In this document: one piece after another, positions 30,916-43,393 of the stretch
Position numbering within the stretch: position 1 is the stretch's first letter
Layout of the letters: the number at the start of each line of letters is the position of its first letter
From: Cephalotus follicularis
Taxonomy: Eukaryota > Streptophyta > Magnoliopsida > Oxalidales > Cephalotaceae
DNA length: 64,000 nucleotides
Direction of reading: 5' to 3'
Assembly: GCA_001972305.1 (NCBI GenBank)
Contig: BDDD01002860.1
Coordinates: 147,113-211,112 of the forward strand
Translations under genes and position numbers: made by a program
The notes under the pieces: generated by a model
Told to the model about the DNA's origin: nothing
What the model saw: only the letters and a program-made list of their open reading frames with translations
The model's database searches: none

Positions 30916-32976
30916 ATGTCTTTCATGCATCAGATTTTAGTCCCTTATGTTATTTCAAATAACTTCCAAAATTATTTCAATTTAGTCTTTCAATCCTTTA
31001 ATTCAACAACAATAATTGGTTAGAGTCAATGGATAATTAAACATAAATTTCAATTCAATGTATAATTTATCTATCATTGTACATTATACATTAAATCGAA
31101 TTTGCGATTACTACAGCTGCATTACCTGGACCTGACCCATTTTAGAGAATGGGTCAGCAACCATTGGTTGTGTACATACTACTATATGCAGAGCATGAGG
31201 ATGCGTAACATGCAAGATGCATAATGCAACAGTTTCTATATATCATAGAGGCAGTCATTCATAGCATACCAATACTATTTCCATAACCATACAATATCCA
31301 TTCCATCAACATTCAGCATCCATATCATTTCAAAACCATCCCCGGATACATAGGAGCTCTCCTTGGCCTTCTCTGCCGAGGTAACTAACCATCATCCAAT
31401 CAAAATCATCCTTAACACCCATATAAGCTCTCCTCGGCCTTCTCTGCCAAGGTAGAGCAGACTAGGTAACCTTGGTGTCCTAGTCAGAGAAGCCAAGATA
31501 ACTAGCCCAATTATATTGTCACACTAGGGTAACCTTTACAACTAGAGCAGAGAAGAAACTTATTAGTCTGGCAGACCTTCCCTTATACGCTTGTCTCCTT
31601 ACGACAACAACCTTAGTTACAATAACCATCAACAACAATCAATAACAATTAATGACAATCAATATCACAATCGATGACTCTCATGAATCATCCCAATCGG
31701 TGACCCACTTTGGTTCATCTTGGTCGGTGACTCTTTTGGTTCATCACAGTCGGTGACCCATTTGGTTGGTCTCGATTAGTAGCCCTTCTGGTTCATCTCA
31801 GTCAGTGACGGGTTCATCTCGGTTGGTGACCCAGCCCTATACATTTGTTCGATTAGCACTTTCATCTCTTCAGACAAGTCTAGTCTTCTCTACCATTTAA
31901 CACTATGAGTATAGTTGGCTCTTCTCTGCCTATGCTATGGTGCTTCTCTGCAGTTAGCGATATCACGCTTCTCTGTTGTTAGCACTATCGTGCTTCTCTG
32001 CCATTAGCCCTAGTCTGGCCTACGCCCTTTCGCAAGTCTGCCCTGCAGTCTTGTGGCTCAAGTCTTCCCTGCCGCCTAATGGGCAAGTCTGCTTGGCAGT
32101 CTTGTGGCGCAGGTCTGGCTTAGAGCTTGGGATACTCTGACCTCCTCCTCTGAGGTTTGCCTTTAGGCTAAGTGCCAACACTCCAAACGGAAGACATCAT
32201 AGCTCTAAGGATTTAGCAGGTGACAATATATGGCCGTTAAACATCTCGAATACAATTCAATGTCAAATTCAACAACCCATTACTCGACCTAAGGGAGTTG
32301 TAAGCTCTAGTGATTGGTTCTAATTCAGGATAGCTCAATAATAGCCTTAATCTATATAACTACTCCTGATCTAATAATTCAATGACAATATAATACATCA
32401 ATCCATGACCACACCATCTATCAACATATAATGGCGCACATCATTCACAGTCATATATATATAAGCTCAAGCATAGGTGTAGAACCCACATGATAGCAAT
32501 TGAGTTCACATATTCACAAGGACTGGCTGTTGGAACTGGTCGCAGATTGGGGAAAATCTACTACTACTTGTCTATCTGTTACTCCTTGTAGGCTCTACTT
32601 GCTGTTGTGGGTTCGACGATTCCTTCTCTGCGCTTATCAAATCCTTCTCCCTCTCTACTTCGTTGTCTCAGTGACTCCCTCAAGGTCTAGAGACGAGGGA
32701 ATAAAAGGAGAGCAGAGAGTGCATCAAACTCTCTAGACAAGATATCTCCTTATGTCTCATCCCCAGCAATCCCTCATGTGAGGTCCCACTCTTCCTTATA
32801 TATCGGCTGGAAGAAGAGTCTAGAACCCGCCACACATTTCCTTCACAATGGTCGGCCCAAATAGGCATATCAATAGTCTGGTTCGGCCCATTAAGGAAAA
32901 GAAGGTAACACCAATCCCAAAGCCATTAACCATTACAGTATACAATTTACACAATATTTTGAGGCGTTACAAATTC

Positions 32977-33075
32977 TTCCGCTACACTATAAACCAGAAA
33001 ATTTAAAAATTTTCCCTTTAACACCTTGGTCTGATTTTTTCCATGGGGATGAACTTCCATTCCCAACATTGGGAT
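32977..33075 (+). other. Copia leader, right piece
   Basis: TTCCGCTACACTATAAACC..AAATTTAAAAATTTTCCC.TTAACACCTTGGT matches the leader at 15385-15470 and shows that this sequence was continuous with 17191-17214 before the gypsy element arrived. Confidence 0.7.
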
Positions 33076-33089
33076 CTTAATCCATCAAT

Positions 33090-33955
33090 ACACGTACACT
33101 AAAAAATGTTCTTAATCGATTCAACATGGACAAGGCTTACCCTTTAAGCACTCAAATGGTCGTCCGATCACTAAATGTCAGGAATGATCCATTTCATCCT
33201 CAAGAAGAAGGAGAATAAATCCTCGAACCTGAAGTCCCTTATCTTAGTGCAATTGGAGCACTATTGTATCTTACGAATTGCACAAAATCTGATATTGCAT
33301 TTTCTGTTAATTTGCTAGTAAGATATAGCTCTACACCAACGAGATGGCACTAGAATGAGATTAAGCACATAATGCGCTATCTTCGTGGAAGCACCGATAT
33401 GGGTCTATTTTCTTAAAGAGGGACAAAATCAACATTGATTGGATATACTGATGTGGGATACTTGTCTGATCCATATAAAGCAAGATCACAAACGGGTTAT
33501 GTCTTTACCTTTCGTGGCACTGCTATATCATGGCGATCTCTTTGAATCATTCAGAGATCCTTGCAATTCATGAAGCAAGCCGAGAATGTATATGGTTGAG
33601 ATCAATGATTCAACATATACAAGAATCATGTGGACTATCCTCGATTAGAAATAATCACACTGTAATATATGAAGATAATGTTGGTTATATCATACAACTC
33701 AGATGAGGATATACCAAGGGTGATCGAACAAAAAATATTTCACAAAAATTCTTCTATAACCATGAGATTCAGAAAAAGGGTGATATTGATGTACAATAAA
33801 TTCAATCAAGTGACAATTTAGCGGATTTATTTACAAGGACATTACCAAGTACTACATTTAAGAAGCTCAGACATGGTATTGGGATGTGTCAGCTTAAAGA
33901 TCTTCATTAATACAGTAGAAGAACTTAAAAAGTTTTTGTTTCAGGGGGAGACTAT
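33090..33955 (+). pseudogene. Ty1/copia RT tail and RNase H remains
   Basis: Reads VLNRFNMDKAYPLSTQMVV, then PYLSAIGALLYLTNCTKSDI and IKHIMRYLRGSTDMGL, followed by RNase H blocks (LIGYTDVGYLSDP, ARSQTGYVFTFRGTAISW). A purine tract TTCAGGGGGAGA at about 33942 follows. It is the 3' end of a copia element, different in sequence from the one at 1976. It is broken, with more than five breaks; upstream parts are missing. Confidence 0.8.
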
Positions 33956-34044
33956 ACTCTTTTTCCTTCGTAAATGTTTTTATCCCAATGGGTTTTTCCT
34001 AACGAGGCAGTCATAGTGATGTATAATAGAAATTCAAGGAGGAG

Positions 34045-34312
34045 TGTTGTATTCATTACTATTCTACCAATCCTTACTATTACAATAACCCTAATCCTAT
34101 TCCAACAACCCTAATCCTATTTCAACAACTCTAATCCTATTTAAATAACTCTAATCATATTCCAACAACCCTAAACTCCTATAAATATGTATGTATTGTT
34201 ATGAAGAAAGGAGAACTCATAATAAGATAATCTCTCATTTTATCTGACTTTCTCTCATGATTTTTTTATAGTACAATCTTTATTTGTTAGTAAATCCTAT
34301 CAGTTTATAACA
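34045..34312 (+). repeat. Short copia 3' LTR (268 bases)
   Basis: TGTTGTATTCATTAC...CAGTTTATAACA, after the purine-rich AAGGAGGAG. Contains an ACCCTAATCCTATTCCAACA repeat (34081-34170) and CTATAAATATGTATG as a likely TATA box. No matching 5' LTR lies in the window. Confidence 0.7.
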
Positions 34313-35888
34313 GAATCATTACTAATGTCCTTTTTGAACAAAGGAAAAGACTATACACATGCTCATGTGATTGAAAAATATCAAATCCCTATATATGGTC
34401 GGATTATTGAAAGGACAATGTCCTTGTTGGCAAAAGTAAAAGCTATGAAATATGTCAGAAAATTGGGAATAATTTGATCCACCAAGAGCAACAAAATTAC
34501 CTATGTGATTGTGCAAATAAATGGCACTTACTCATATCTTAAGTTGTGAATGAAAATTATAAAATTACTTAAATAGCGATAAAAAGCACCATCGGATATA
34601 ATAGGTACTAAATCTGAATTTTTTGAAAAATATGAGATGTAAATCTTTAGCTAAATTCAACATATTTGGAAGACAATGAGGAGGATACGACATAAGCCTG
34701 AAAAGCCAAAACCTTATATAAGGATACTCAAGCCAAGGTCCAGAGATCTTGTAATTGGGTTCGAAAGAGAAGAACGAATCCTATGAAGGTTTAAAAAATT
34801 GTACTACTTAAGTTTATAAACTCGCATGTCTATTCCTATGAGATTGGGCTAATTCTCTAGATCACTCATGAAACTAGGATCAAGCACAAGGCCGTAATGT
34901 GCAGGATAAAAAGTTTAAAAGAACACCCGGAGTGCTATGTGCATGACGCAATTATCTTGTATCCTAAAGCAATCATAGTTCAAAACTTTGTTCACTATTG
35001 CTCTGGAGTAAGAATTTTCGACTTGCTAAGTGGAGATTCAATGTTGTGCACACCTTTATTATGCATTGTAATCAGCATATGCCCAAATAAAACAATTGGA
35101 TTTTCTGTTCAAAAAGTAGCTGATTGCTATCACAATATATTGTGATAACAAGTTGTTACGATAACTCATTGTTCCATATAAAGAAGAGGACAATTTGGCT
35201 GAAGCATGGCTATTTGAATAAGTTAATGAGTCACGGAGTCGTTGCAGTTATAGATGTACGATCCTTAGAAAACTTAGCAGATCCTTTTACAAAAGGACTG
35301 AAGAAAGAACTAATTGAACAACATGTTGATGGTATGGGTATGGGTCTGAAGCTTGTGTAATATATTTGTATTTGTATCTACCATTGAACTTTGTTTATAG
35401 TTCACGGTATGGGTATGAATGGATTTGTTTTTGTTACACTATAATAGAAAATCTTTCTGAGATCATTCCTATACCTGTCTAAGTCAAGGGTGGTTGTAAA
35501 CCTTAATGATCCCAAAGAACTTTATGTTCAGGATGCATGGAAGGTGCATGCACTAAGGGGCTCACCTATGTGCGGGTAGAGATTTTCCATCTCTTATGTA
35601 GTCAGACAGATTGTTAGAGCCCACACGGAAAACTTTCATAGTAAGTGGTTGATTTTTAAGTCTTAATGTGGTTCAAAGTACTTTGGGCATGAAGTGTTTT
35701 GACAAGAAAACACTAAAGGCCACACAATGTTGAGGTGGAGATTATTTATCTCCTATGGAGCTGATATACTCATTGAGCCTTCACAGAACCAGGATGAGCA
35801 CTATGTGTGTTGTTTTTTTCAGACAAGTTTGTGAGTATTGTGATAGTTCAAGGCTTGTTCCACTATGCACACATACTCTGGATCTAGT
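34313..35888 (+). pseudogene. Ty1/copia 3' remains (RNase H end and 3' flank)
   Basis: 34313-34890 shows no clear domain. At about 34897-35360 are the end of RNase H and the pol C-terminus: MSHGVVAVIDVRSLENLADP, FTKGLKKELIEQ, GMGMGLK, as in copia pols that end in RGMGLKP. The non-coding 3' part runs on to 35888, is cut by the copia element 35889-45293, and resumes at 45299 up to a purine tract and LTR at 45473. Broken. Confidence 0.7.
35884..35888. repeat. Target-site duplication CTAGT (left)
   Basis: CTAGT before the 5' LTR equals CTAGT at 45294-45298 after the 3' LTR. Confidence 0.92.
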
Positions 35889-36170
35889 TGTTGAGAATAA
35901 AGGAATTAATTTGACAGATAATTCCACAATGGAAAGAAATCAGTTGCACAATTGTGGTGATTTTAATCCCTAATTAAAGGGAGTATATGTATGGCAAGGA
36001 CTTTATGTCCTCTATTATTTAAGAATAGTAATCATCTCCTTAGACAATAAGTCTAGAGAAGAGTTCTTTACAATGGATGTATGCTTCCTTTGTGAAGCTG
36101 AACCACGCTAAATCGTGTGCCTTGTGTTATTTTCTTCTTCTTCTTCTTAATTCTTGGGTGATTTACAACA
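35889..36170 (+). repeat. 5' LTR of the copia element
   Basis: 282 bases, TGTTGAGAATAAAGG...GTGATTTACAACA, immediately followed by the primer site. Confidence 0.92.
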
Positions 36171-36182
36171 TGGTATCAGAGC
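36171..36182 (+). other. Primer-binding site (initiator tRNA-Met)
   Basis: TGGTATCAGAGC directly after the LTR end, the standard copia primer site. Confidence 0.93.
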
Positions 36183-38989
36183 AAGCGTGTTAAAAGTCTG
36201 TTCTTTTTCAATCTCTCTTGTTTTGTCATCTTCATTTTCCTGCTATGGCAAACTCTAGTTCTATTGTTTATGTGGATGGAGGAAAGAACAACTCACATGA
36301 GGCGAGCAATAAGCGAACATCATTTGTGCTTACTGGCCAAAATTACCTTCCTTGGTCTCAGGCCGTCACGATTGCCCTAAGAGGTTGCTCAAAGCTAGGT
36401 TATGTCAATGGAAATATCCCCACTCCTGTTGTTGATGATTCTCAATATGTTGATTGGGAAGCGAATGACAATCTCGTGATGACATGGTTGTTCAATTCCA
36501 TGGATCCGGCTATTTATGAAATTTTTGCTTACTCTGAAACATCTACAGAACTCTGGAACTCCTTGAAAAATATGTATGGACATGACGATAACTCCTCTCT
36601 AATATTTGAAATTCAACAAAAGATTTCAAACATGACTCAGACTCCAGATCAGTCCTTTACTGAACACTTTGGAAACTTAAAAAAAAAAGGGATGAGCTTA
36701 ACCAGTATCATCCTCCTGCTGCTACTGTGGAAGAATATATTAAACGTGAAGAGTAAGACAAAATTTTTCAATTACTTGCTAGCATCAAATCTGAATATGA
36801 GGATGTGAAGTAGCAAATTCTTATTAGCTCACATCTTCCACCATTTGACAGTGTTTGTGACACCAATCATCCTGAAGAAACACTTAGATGTGCCACTCTA
36901 AATAGGGGGATAAAATATTGAATCATCTGTCCATATCGCTACTGTAAATATTGGTCAACGAACTGGTACAGACGGTCGGAGTTCTTCTAGAACCAGAGGA
37001 GGAGGGAGAGGTCGGACACCATCAAAATTTCATCGTGATCATTGCAACAAAGATGGTCACTCGAAGGAACGTTGTTGGAGCAAATACCCTCATTTATGTC
37101 TCAGTAAGGACAAAGTTCCAAAAGCAATGGTTGCCACCCAATCTTCAGACTCCAAACATCTCTTGGCAAGATAACATTACAGCTTCAGCAAATTTTTTCA
37201 GCTACTTGAACTACAAATGCTTCAAGTTCAGAATCTGGAAATTTGGTTCACTCTGGTAATGATTTTGCCCTATCTACTATGTCTCATAACTGCTTTATAA
37301 TCGATTTAGGGGCATCTGACCACATGTGCTATTCTTCTGATTGTTTGTCTAATATAAAAGTTGTTTCTAATGGTGTTTGTTCTACAATAACTGTCACCAA
37401 TGGTGATCAAGTTTCGGTAAAAGGAAAGGGAACTTTTGAATTATTTTATACACCCTTGGATGTCTTATTTGCACCATCCTTATCATCTAATTTATTATCT
37501 GTTGGAAAGTTGACAAAGAAACTAAATTTCAATGTGATTTTTTCTTCCAACAAGGTTGTGTTTCAAGACGGGAATACCGGGAAGAAGATTGGTGAAGGAC
37601 GTTTGATGCACAAACTTCATGTTCTAGACATTTTCATCAAGGCATTGAGTGCTCAACAAAATAAAGCTGTGATATCTCAATTGTGGCATTGGGGTTTAGG
37701 TCATCCATCTGATAGGATGATAAATGTTGTAAATTCATCTTTTTCCTATAATTCCAAGGATTGTGATGTTTGTCATTTTTCTAAACAACATAAGTTGCTT
37801 TTTACCAACAGTGTGCATACTACTTAGAATTGTTTGAGATAGTGCACTCTGATGTTTGGGGAAGTGCACCAGTTGACTCACGCGATGGTTTTAAATACTT
37901 TGTGACTTTTATTGATGATAAATGACGTGCTACATGGTTATATTTGCTTACTTCTAAAAGCAAAGTTTTATAGATTTTTCAAGATTTTTGCAGAATGATT
38001 AGTACTCAATTTGGTAGAAGCATCAAGATTCTACGAATGAACTGATAATGGTTTCGCATATAACAATAAATCCTTCCAATTGTTTCTCAAAAATATTGGT
38101 GTAGTTCATCAGACATCATGTGTGGGTACTCCTCGACAGAATGGAGTCGCAGAACAGAAGAATTGACATCTTCTTGAGGTTACTCGATCTCTTTTATTTC
38201 ATGGTAACTTACCTAAGCATTATTGGTCAGATGCAGTCCTTACAAGCTATTATTTGATAAATCGAATGCCCAGTCAAGTGCTACAAAATAAGTCTCCAAT
38301 GGAGATTGTTCTTGATAGAAACATTGATTGTTCTCACCTTCGAGTATTTGATTGTGTGTGTTTTGTCCATTCTCAAGTGGGAAGCAAACTTGATCCCAAA
38401 GCTACAATTGTGTTTTCTTGGGATATTCTTCGATAAAGAAGGGATATAAGTGTTATGATCCCTCAATTAAAAAAAAAATCTATTTTTTTCGAGATGTTAC
38501 AGTTGATGAAACTCGGATGTTCTTTCCTAGCAGGATTCAAATTCAGGGAGAAAATTGGGTTTCGTGAAGAATTTGTTCCTCCAGTTTTACCTGTTGTGAG
38601 TATCAATACTGAAGAAGTTGAGCCTGAAGTTGAATCTGATGCTATTTCATCTGATGTTGTTCCATCTGCTGGCCGTGATGAGCGATGTGATCCAGTCATT
38701 CAGGCAACTGTCCCAGCAGTTCCAGTCCCAGTCCTTCGTAGTACTTGGACACCACAGCCTTCAACTGGGCTTCATGATTTTTAAACATATCACGCAACCA
38801 CTACTACATATCCCATACAAGCTCATGTATGTTATGAAAATATATCATCATAATTTATTGCCTTCTTAACTTCTATTTATGTTCATTAGGAAACCACTTC
38901 CTATTCAGAAGCTAAGATAATCCCTATATGGAAAAAATGCAATGACTAAAGAACTTTTGGCTCTTGACAAAAATTGTGCATGGGACGTA

Positions 38990-38994
38990 GTTCC
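38990..38994. repeat. Target-site duplication GTTCC (left)
   Basis: Equals GTTCC at 43673-43677 on the other side of the solo LTR. Confidence 0.92.
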
Positions 38995-41900
38995 TGTTAA
39001 ATAAGGGTGCCCCTGCAAGCCAAGAGGTGGCTACATTGATATGTTCTGTACATATGTTACATTCCATTCTTATACATTCTTAGTTCCATTCGTGTTCTAT
39101 TGTGCATATTCAGTAAATTTTGGCATTTGCTATATGTATTATCTCAAACCATCTTAACGGATCAGTTGATCACCATGTCAACTGAATACACATATAGCGC
39201 ATGCCTGAGAGGTTATGAGAATGAGATCCTTATTCCCTTCTGAGAAAAGCTCCCAGTCATAGGTTCACTTTCTTAGGGAAATTGATGAACCGCAAAGACT
39301 TGTCGTGTTAAGCTTGCTCCCGATGTTGGGGAGGATGGATTATCTCATTGCCATTTGGGTTTCACCCTAAAGCTGATGCGAGGTGAGTGCATGAGGCATG
39401 ACACTGAACTGACCCACCATAGGTTATCTATATGGAGAGTCAACACCTATGTCAATAGAGTTCCTATTGTCGCGGTAATGTTTAGTCGTAGAGGACTAGT
39501 AGATCATACGTGATTTACGTTGTATCCTTAGACCTGAGCGACTGGCATACATTGTGTAGTAACCGCTTGGATTTGATTTCTACCTTCCCCAGCACTAGCC
39601 ACGTGCTAGCAAACAGGTTATCTTTGGGCCTTGTGGGAGCTGCATTGAGATGTATGGGCGAGTACGCAAGATGGGATCATCACACCTGTGTTGAAGGTTA
39701 TATGCTCTATAACATCTGTGACCATTGAAGACTTAGAAGTCTCGACCGAGCACTTGAGAGATGGAAATGAGAGGCTTCCTGAGAGGTCTCTCAATAGTCT
39801 CAATCCATTCATAGAATTATAGTTATCGTATTTTACCTAGGGGTGACATTAATCCAAACCCTAGTCGTGGTCGGAGCCAAGATGATGTGGGATATGCGAC
39901 ACATATGCCAATGATAGTGATAAAGTATAGGTTTAACTGGCTAACAATGATAGACGTGGTTTACACAGATCCGGGGGTGATTGGAGGTCACACCGGGATC
40001 ATATAGATAGTCTTGGACTATCAGGATGGTCGTACCTGAACTTTGAGATTTTCTGAGAAATATATCATTGTATCGAAAACCAACCTGGCTTTCGGGTCCC
40101 ACTTGATTTTATAACAGGTTGATATGTTAGGGGACATGTCATTTAGTAGAAGGATAGCATCTAAGGGAGATGTTACTTTGCTAGTGAATATTTCATTTGT
40201 TGAACAATCATTTCTTTGGAAATTAGTTCAAACATCACCATAATGAAATATTACGTGCAAAGAGTTGTTTCTCTCAATATGTAAGTGCATAAGGCATTTA
40301 CTTATAGAGAGAGCTTATGGCCTTTGTAGAATTTAGGGCTTGGGATTCATTTCCCTTAATGGACAAAATTTTGGGCTTAATTGTCCTTAAATTGGATAGC
40401 CTAATGTTGCTTAAAATTTGGGCATAATGGTTAGTGAAATCTATGGTGATTTTACTTAAGCCCATTTGCTAGTCCATCACCATCTTGGCCTTAACTTGCT
40501 ATGCATGTGTGGGAAGAATTTGGGGACAAATGGAAAACCAAAGGGTGTTAAAATGAGATATTTATAAGTCACAAAGCTGGATGAGCAAGCTTTTGAAAAG
40601 TCAAAAAGATATTTTTAGAGTTGGCTTATTCAACAAGCCTTAAAGATATTTTTATAGGCTTGGCTTATTCAACACACTTGGTAATGATTCATTCTCTCAT
40701 TCTCTTGGCTTCTAACCCATTGCTCTCTATTCTTCTCCTCTCCTCCACATGTCTCCTCCATGGATGAACATCAAGAGAGCTTGAAGTTCATGAATAGAAG
40801 AAGACAAAACAACTTCCTTTCACCCTCCCAAACTCATTTTAGGTGGAGATTGATTAAACATCTCATTCAATTTTTACTTATCTAGAGATATAGTTTTAGG
40901 TGAAACACTAGTCTTCATCGTCATGCCTGCTTGCTTCATGAAAGCTACTGTCCTTCACTTTGGGATGATGTTTTGTGAAGATGGAAGCTTTGGAAAGAAG
41001 ATAGGACGAGCACTCAAAGTGGAGGTGGGAAAAGAATTAGGTAGGCATCTAATTCCTCCTCCTTGTGGCATAGTTTTGTGTTGGGTTTGAGGGCTAGGAT
41101 TGCCTTCCTAGCCATGCCCATTTCTTGCAAGTTATGTGTCCTAGAAAACCCTTAGGGTTTGGCTAGGAGAGGGTTCGGATTGGAGCCCCATGTGTTAGGG
41201 TTTTTAGTGTGTTGCCCTAGTGCATTTTGGAGTGACCAATTTGGGTTTGTGTGTAACGACCCCGACCCGAGCCCGCTAATTTCTCAAAGTGAACCTCGAG
41301 GAATCGGTTGCGTTACGTGGGGTGAACCGTTACATCCTTTAGCACTCTTGTCTAAAGTTAATTTACATCATAAATCCCATGCATTTCAACATAATACATA
41401 GCCTTAAATATCAACTATAAACATTCTCATCTTATCTAAAGATGTCATCAACCATAGCATTCTTATACATTTACACAGGATCATCATATACTACAGCAGA
41501 AAAACATAGTCTTATTACATGTCAAAACATTTATGTAAACATCATTGCATAGTACATTTCCTTTACAAAACTTCTTCTTAAGAGCTCCCTCTAAAGCTCG
41601 CATTCTCCATTCAATCCTTTCCTAAAAACATTTTATTTGAAAACAAACATCAAAAGGAATGAGCTCAAAATATCTCAGTAAGGTTTTCATTGTAAAACAC
41701 ATTTCATCATATCACTTTTCTAGTTAAAATTCATAACTAGAACATTTCGTAAAATATTTCTGTTTTCTAGTCAAAATTCGTAACTAGAACATTTCATAAA
41801 AACATAACATAGAAGCCATAAATCCTTAATGAACCCTTTCACACCTCTTCATCGGGGCATTGTGCACTCCCCCATTACTATCTTTACATCACATGCATGT

Positions 41901-42849
41901 CCGTGAGAATCTCGCTCCATTAACATTAATCCATATCGGATTCATTCCCCTTGGATCACAATCCAATGGTGGTTCATTTCATCATTTCATAAAAAATTTC
42001 TTAATACTTTGAGTGATCAGCTCAAAGCATTCATAAATATCATTGTATAACATTTCTTTCACAGTACATAAGCAGTTCTCTTCATTTGAGTAATTAACTC
42101 AAATGCATTCATAAAATAGCTTTGCATAGCATTTCTAAATCTGGAATTTCATATAGAAATAAACACTTTCAGAGAAAACTTAAAACATAAACATTAAAGT
42201 AGACATCTTCACAAATTCAGAAAGCTCAAGTTCATAAAAATTTGTTGAGAATCGAATCCGTTATGAATTTTTAAATTCGCTGGTTCCTTGTTTTAGTAGT
42301 ACAGAAGTAGTAAAATGAAACATGACTTTTTATCAAGAATTTGACAGAATTTCAAGTTGTGCAAAACATGACAGTTAAAGTAGACATCTTGAAGTTTCTA
42401 ATGCATTAAACCATTTGAAATTTCATCAATAAATGAGCAAGATATGAATAAAACAATCTGCTACATAATTTGGAAGTAAAACAGAGGAACTTTGATAAAA
42501 TATGGGTATTGGATTTTCCTTACTTTGCTTTTAGATTTCCTTTCTTTCTTCTCTAGTTGAATTCTCCTCTTTACTCTTAGTATCAAGCACTCCTTTCTCA
42601 GCCAAAATGACTGAATTCAGCCCACACTTGGCCATAAATAGGCTGAGTTACTTAGGGAGTAAGTTTCTCCCTCTCTCACTCATGAGTCATCTCTCATAAA
42701 TGCCCATGTGCCTTAAATCCACCAATCAAATGGTGATACTTAGCATCTAAACATAAAATATATGGTCTCCTTTCACCCTAGTCCGACACTTGTCTCATAA
42801 TTAATAAAATTAATCCACAAAAGGACAAAAAGTCAGATTTTGGCAATTG

Positions 42850-43195
42850 GTCTGCAGATCAAATCATCGGCGCTTCATTTCAAGCGTCGGTGCTTTATGG
42901 GCTTGTTCTAAGCTTTCCAACAGGTATGCAGGGCAAAGCATCGATGCTTAATTCCAAGCGTCGCCACTTTCAGGCCTCGTCCAGATCAACATGACATTGG
43001 TTCTTCAAGCGTCGCTAGCTGAACTTGAAGTGCTGACGCTTAACTTCAAAGTGTTGCCGCTTTCACTGAAGCGTCGTCGGTTAGAGGACTTTTTCCAAAT
43101 TGAAAATTTCCTGGTTTTAACCAGAGTTAGAAGAGGTCCAAGCGTCACCGGTTTACTACCAAAGCGTCGCCGGTTAACCTCACACCATCGGCGCT
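42850..43195. repeat. Clustered AGCGTCGSCG-type motifs in the solo LTR
   Basis: About a dozen irregular copies of AAGCGTCG, CATCGGCGCTT, GCGTCGCCGGTTA and relatives. Similar in style to the GTCAACG and GTCGAC clusters in other LTRs of this window. Confidence 0.7.
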
Positions 43196-43393
43196 TTAAC
43201 CAACTTTCTTCCGTTTCCACCACATATACAAATAACAAATTTCTATTTTGTTCCGGGGGCGCTACCCCCGAGCTCCTGCCCGTTGTCCAAGTAGCGGGAC
43301 CCCCCGTTCGCTCACCGGGGAGCGGAATCCCCGAACCCCCCAAGTGTTAGGGTCATATCACGGGTCCCTTGAAATATTTGCCAACTTCAACTA
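43196..43393 (-). repeat. GC-rich copia LTR-like remnant
   Basis: The minus strand reads TTGAAGTTGGCAAATATTTC, then CGGGGATTCCGCTCCCCGGT, matching the GC-rich block of the LTR-like sequence at 24214-24536 in the opposite orientation. Probably a small decayed LTR inserted into the gypsy solo LTR. Ends unclear. Confidence 0.45.

Larger units (their letters stand above)
25084..31115 (-). repeat. Solo LTR of a gypsy element (minus strand), itself interrupted
   Basis: Plus-strand ends TGTCATACCCC and GCGATTACTACA; on the minus strand it starts TGTAGTAATCGC and ends GGGGTATGACA, the normal polarity. Flanks GATGT (25079-25083) and GCTGC (31116-31120) are a decayed 5-base duplication; the empty site in the sister LTR reads CCTGC. 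Without the inner insertion it is about 2.45 kb. No internal coding region is present, so it is a solo LTR. Confidence 0.8.
17215..32971 (-). mobile_element. Ty3/gypsy chromovirus on the minus strand, with nested insertions
   Basis: Has both LTRs (17215-19480 and 24755-32971, the latter interrupted), a tRNA-Met-type primer site, gag and pol remains in the order gag, protease, RT, RNase H, integrase, chromodomain-like end, and a polypurine tract. Flanks GATTC / AATTC form a 5-base target duplication with one mismatch, and the empty site is visible by comparison with 15372-15465. Without the ~6.0-kb nested insertion the element is about 9.7 kb. The LTRs differ at very roughly one base in ten over the first 200 bases, so it is old. 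It is broken, with more than ten breaks. Confidence 0.9.
24755..32971 (-). repeat. 5' LTR of the minus-strand gypsy element, split by nested LTRs
   Basis: LTR sequence occupies 24755-25083 and 31116-32971. It starts TGTCATGCCCC and ends TTGAGGCGTTACA on the plus strand, homologous to 17215-19480. The break falls in CTGCATTACCTGGACC, which is intact at 17539 and resumes at 31117. Confidence 0.9.

Noticed and set aside
43005-43350. Overlapping frames of 112 and 119 codons on both strands
   Set aside because: They lie in the GC-rich motif cluster of a solo LTR, with no conserved domain.
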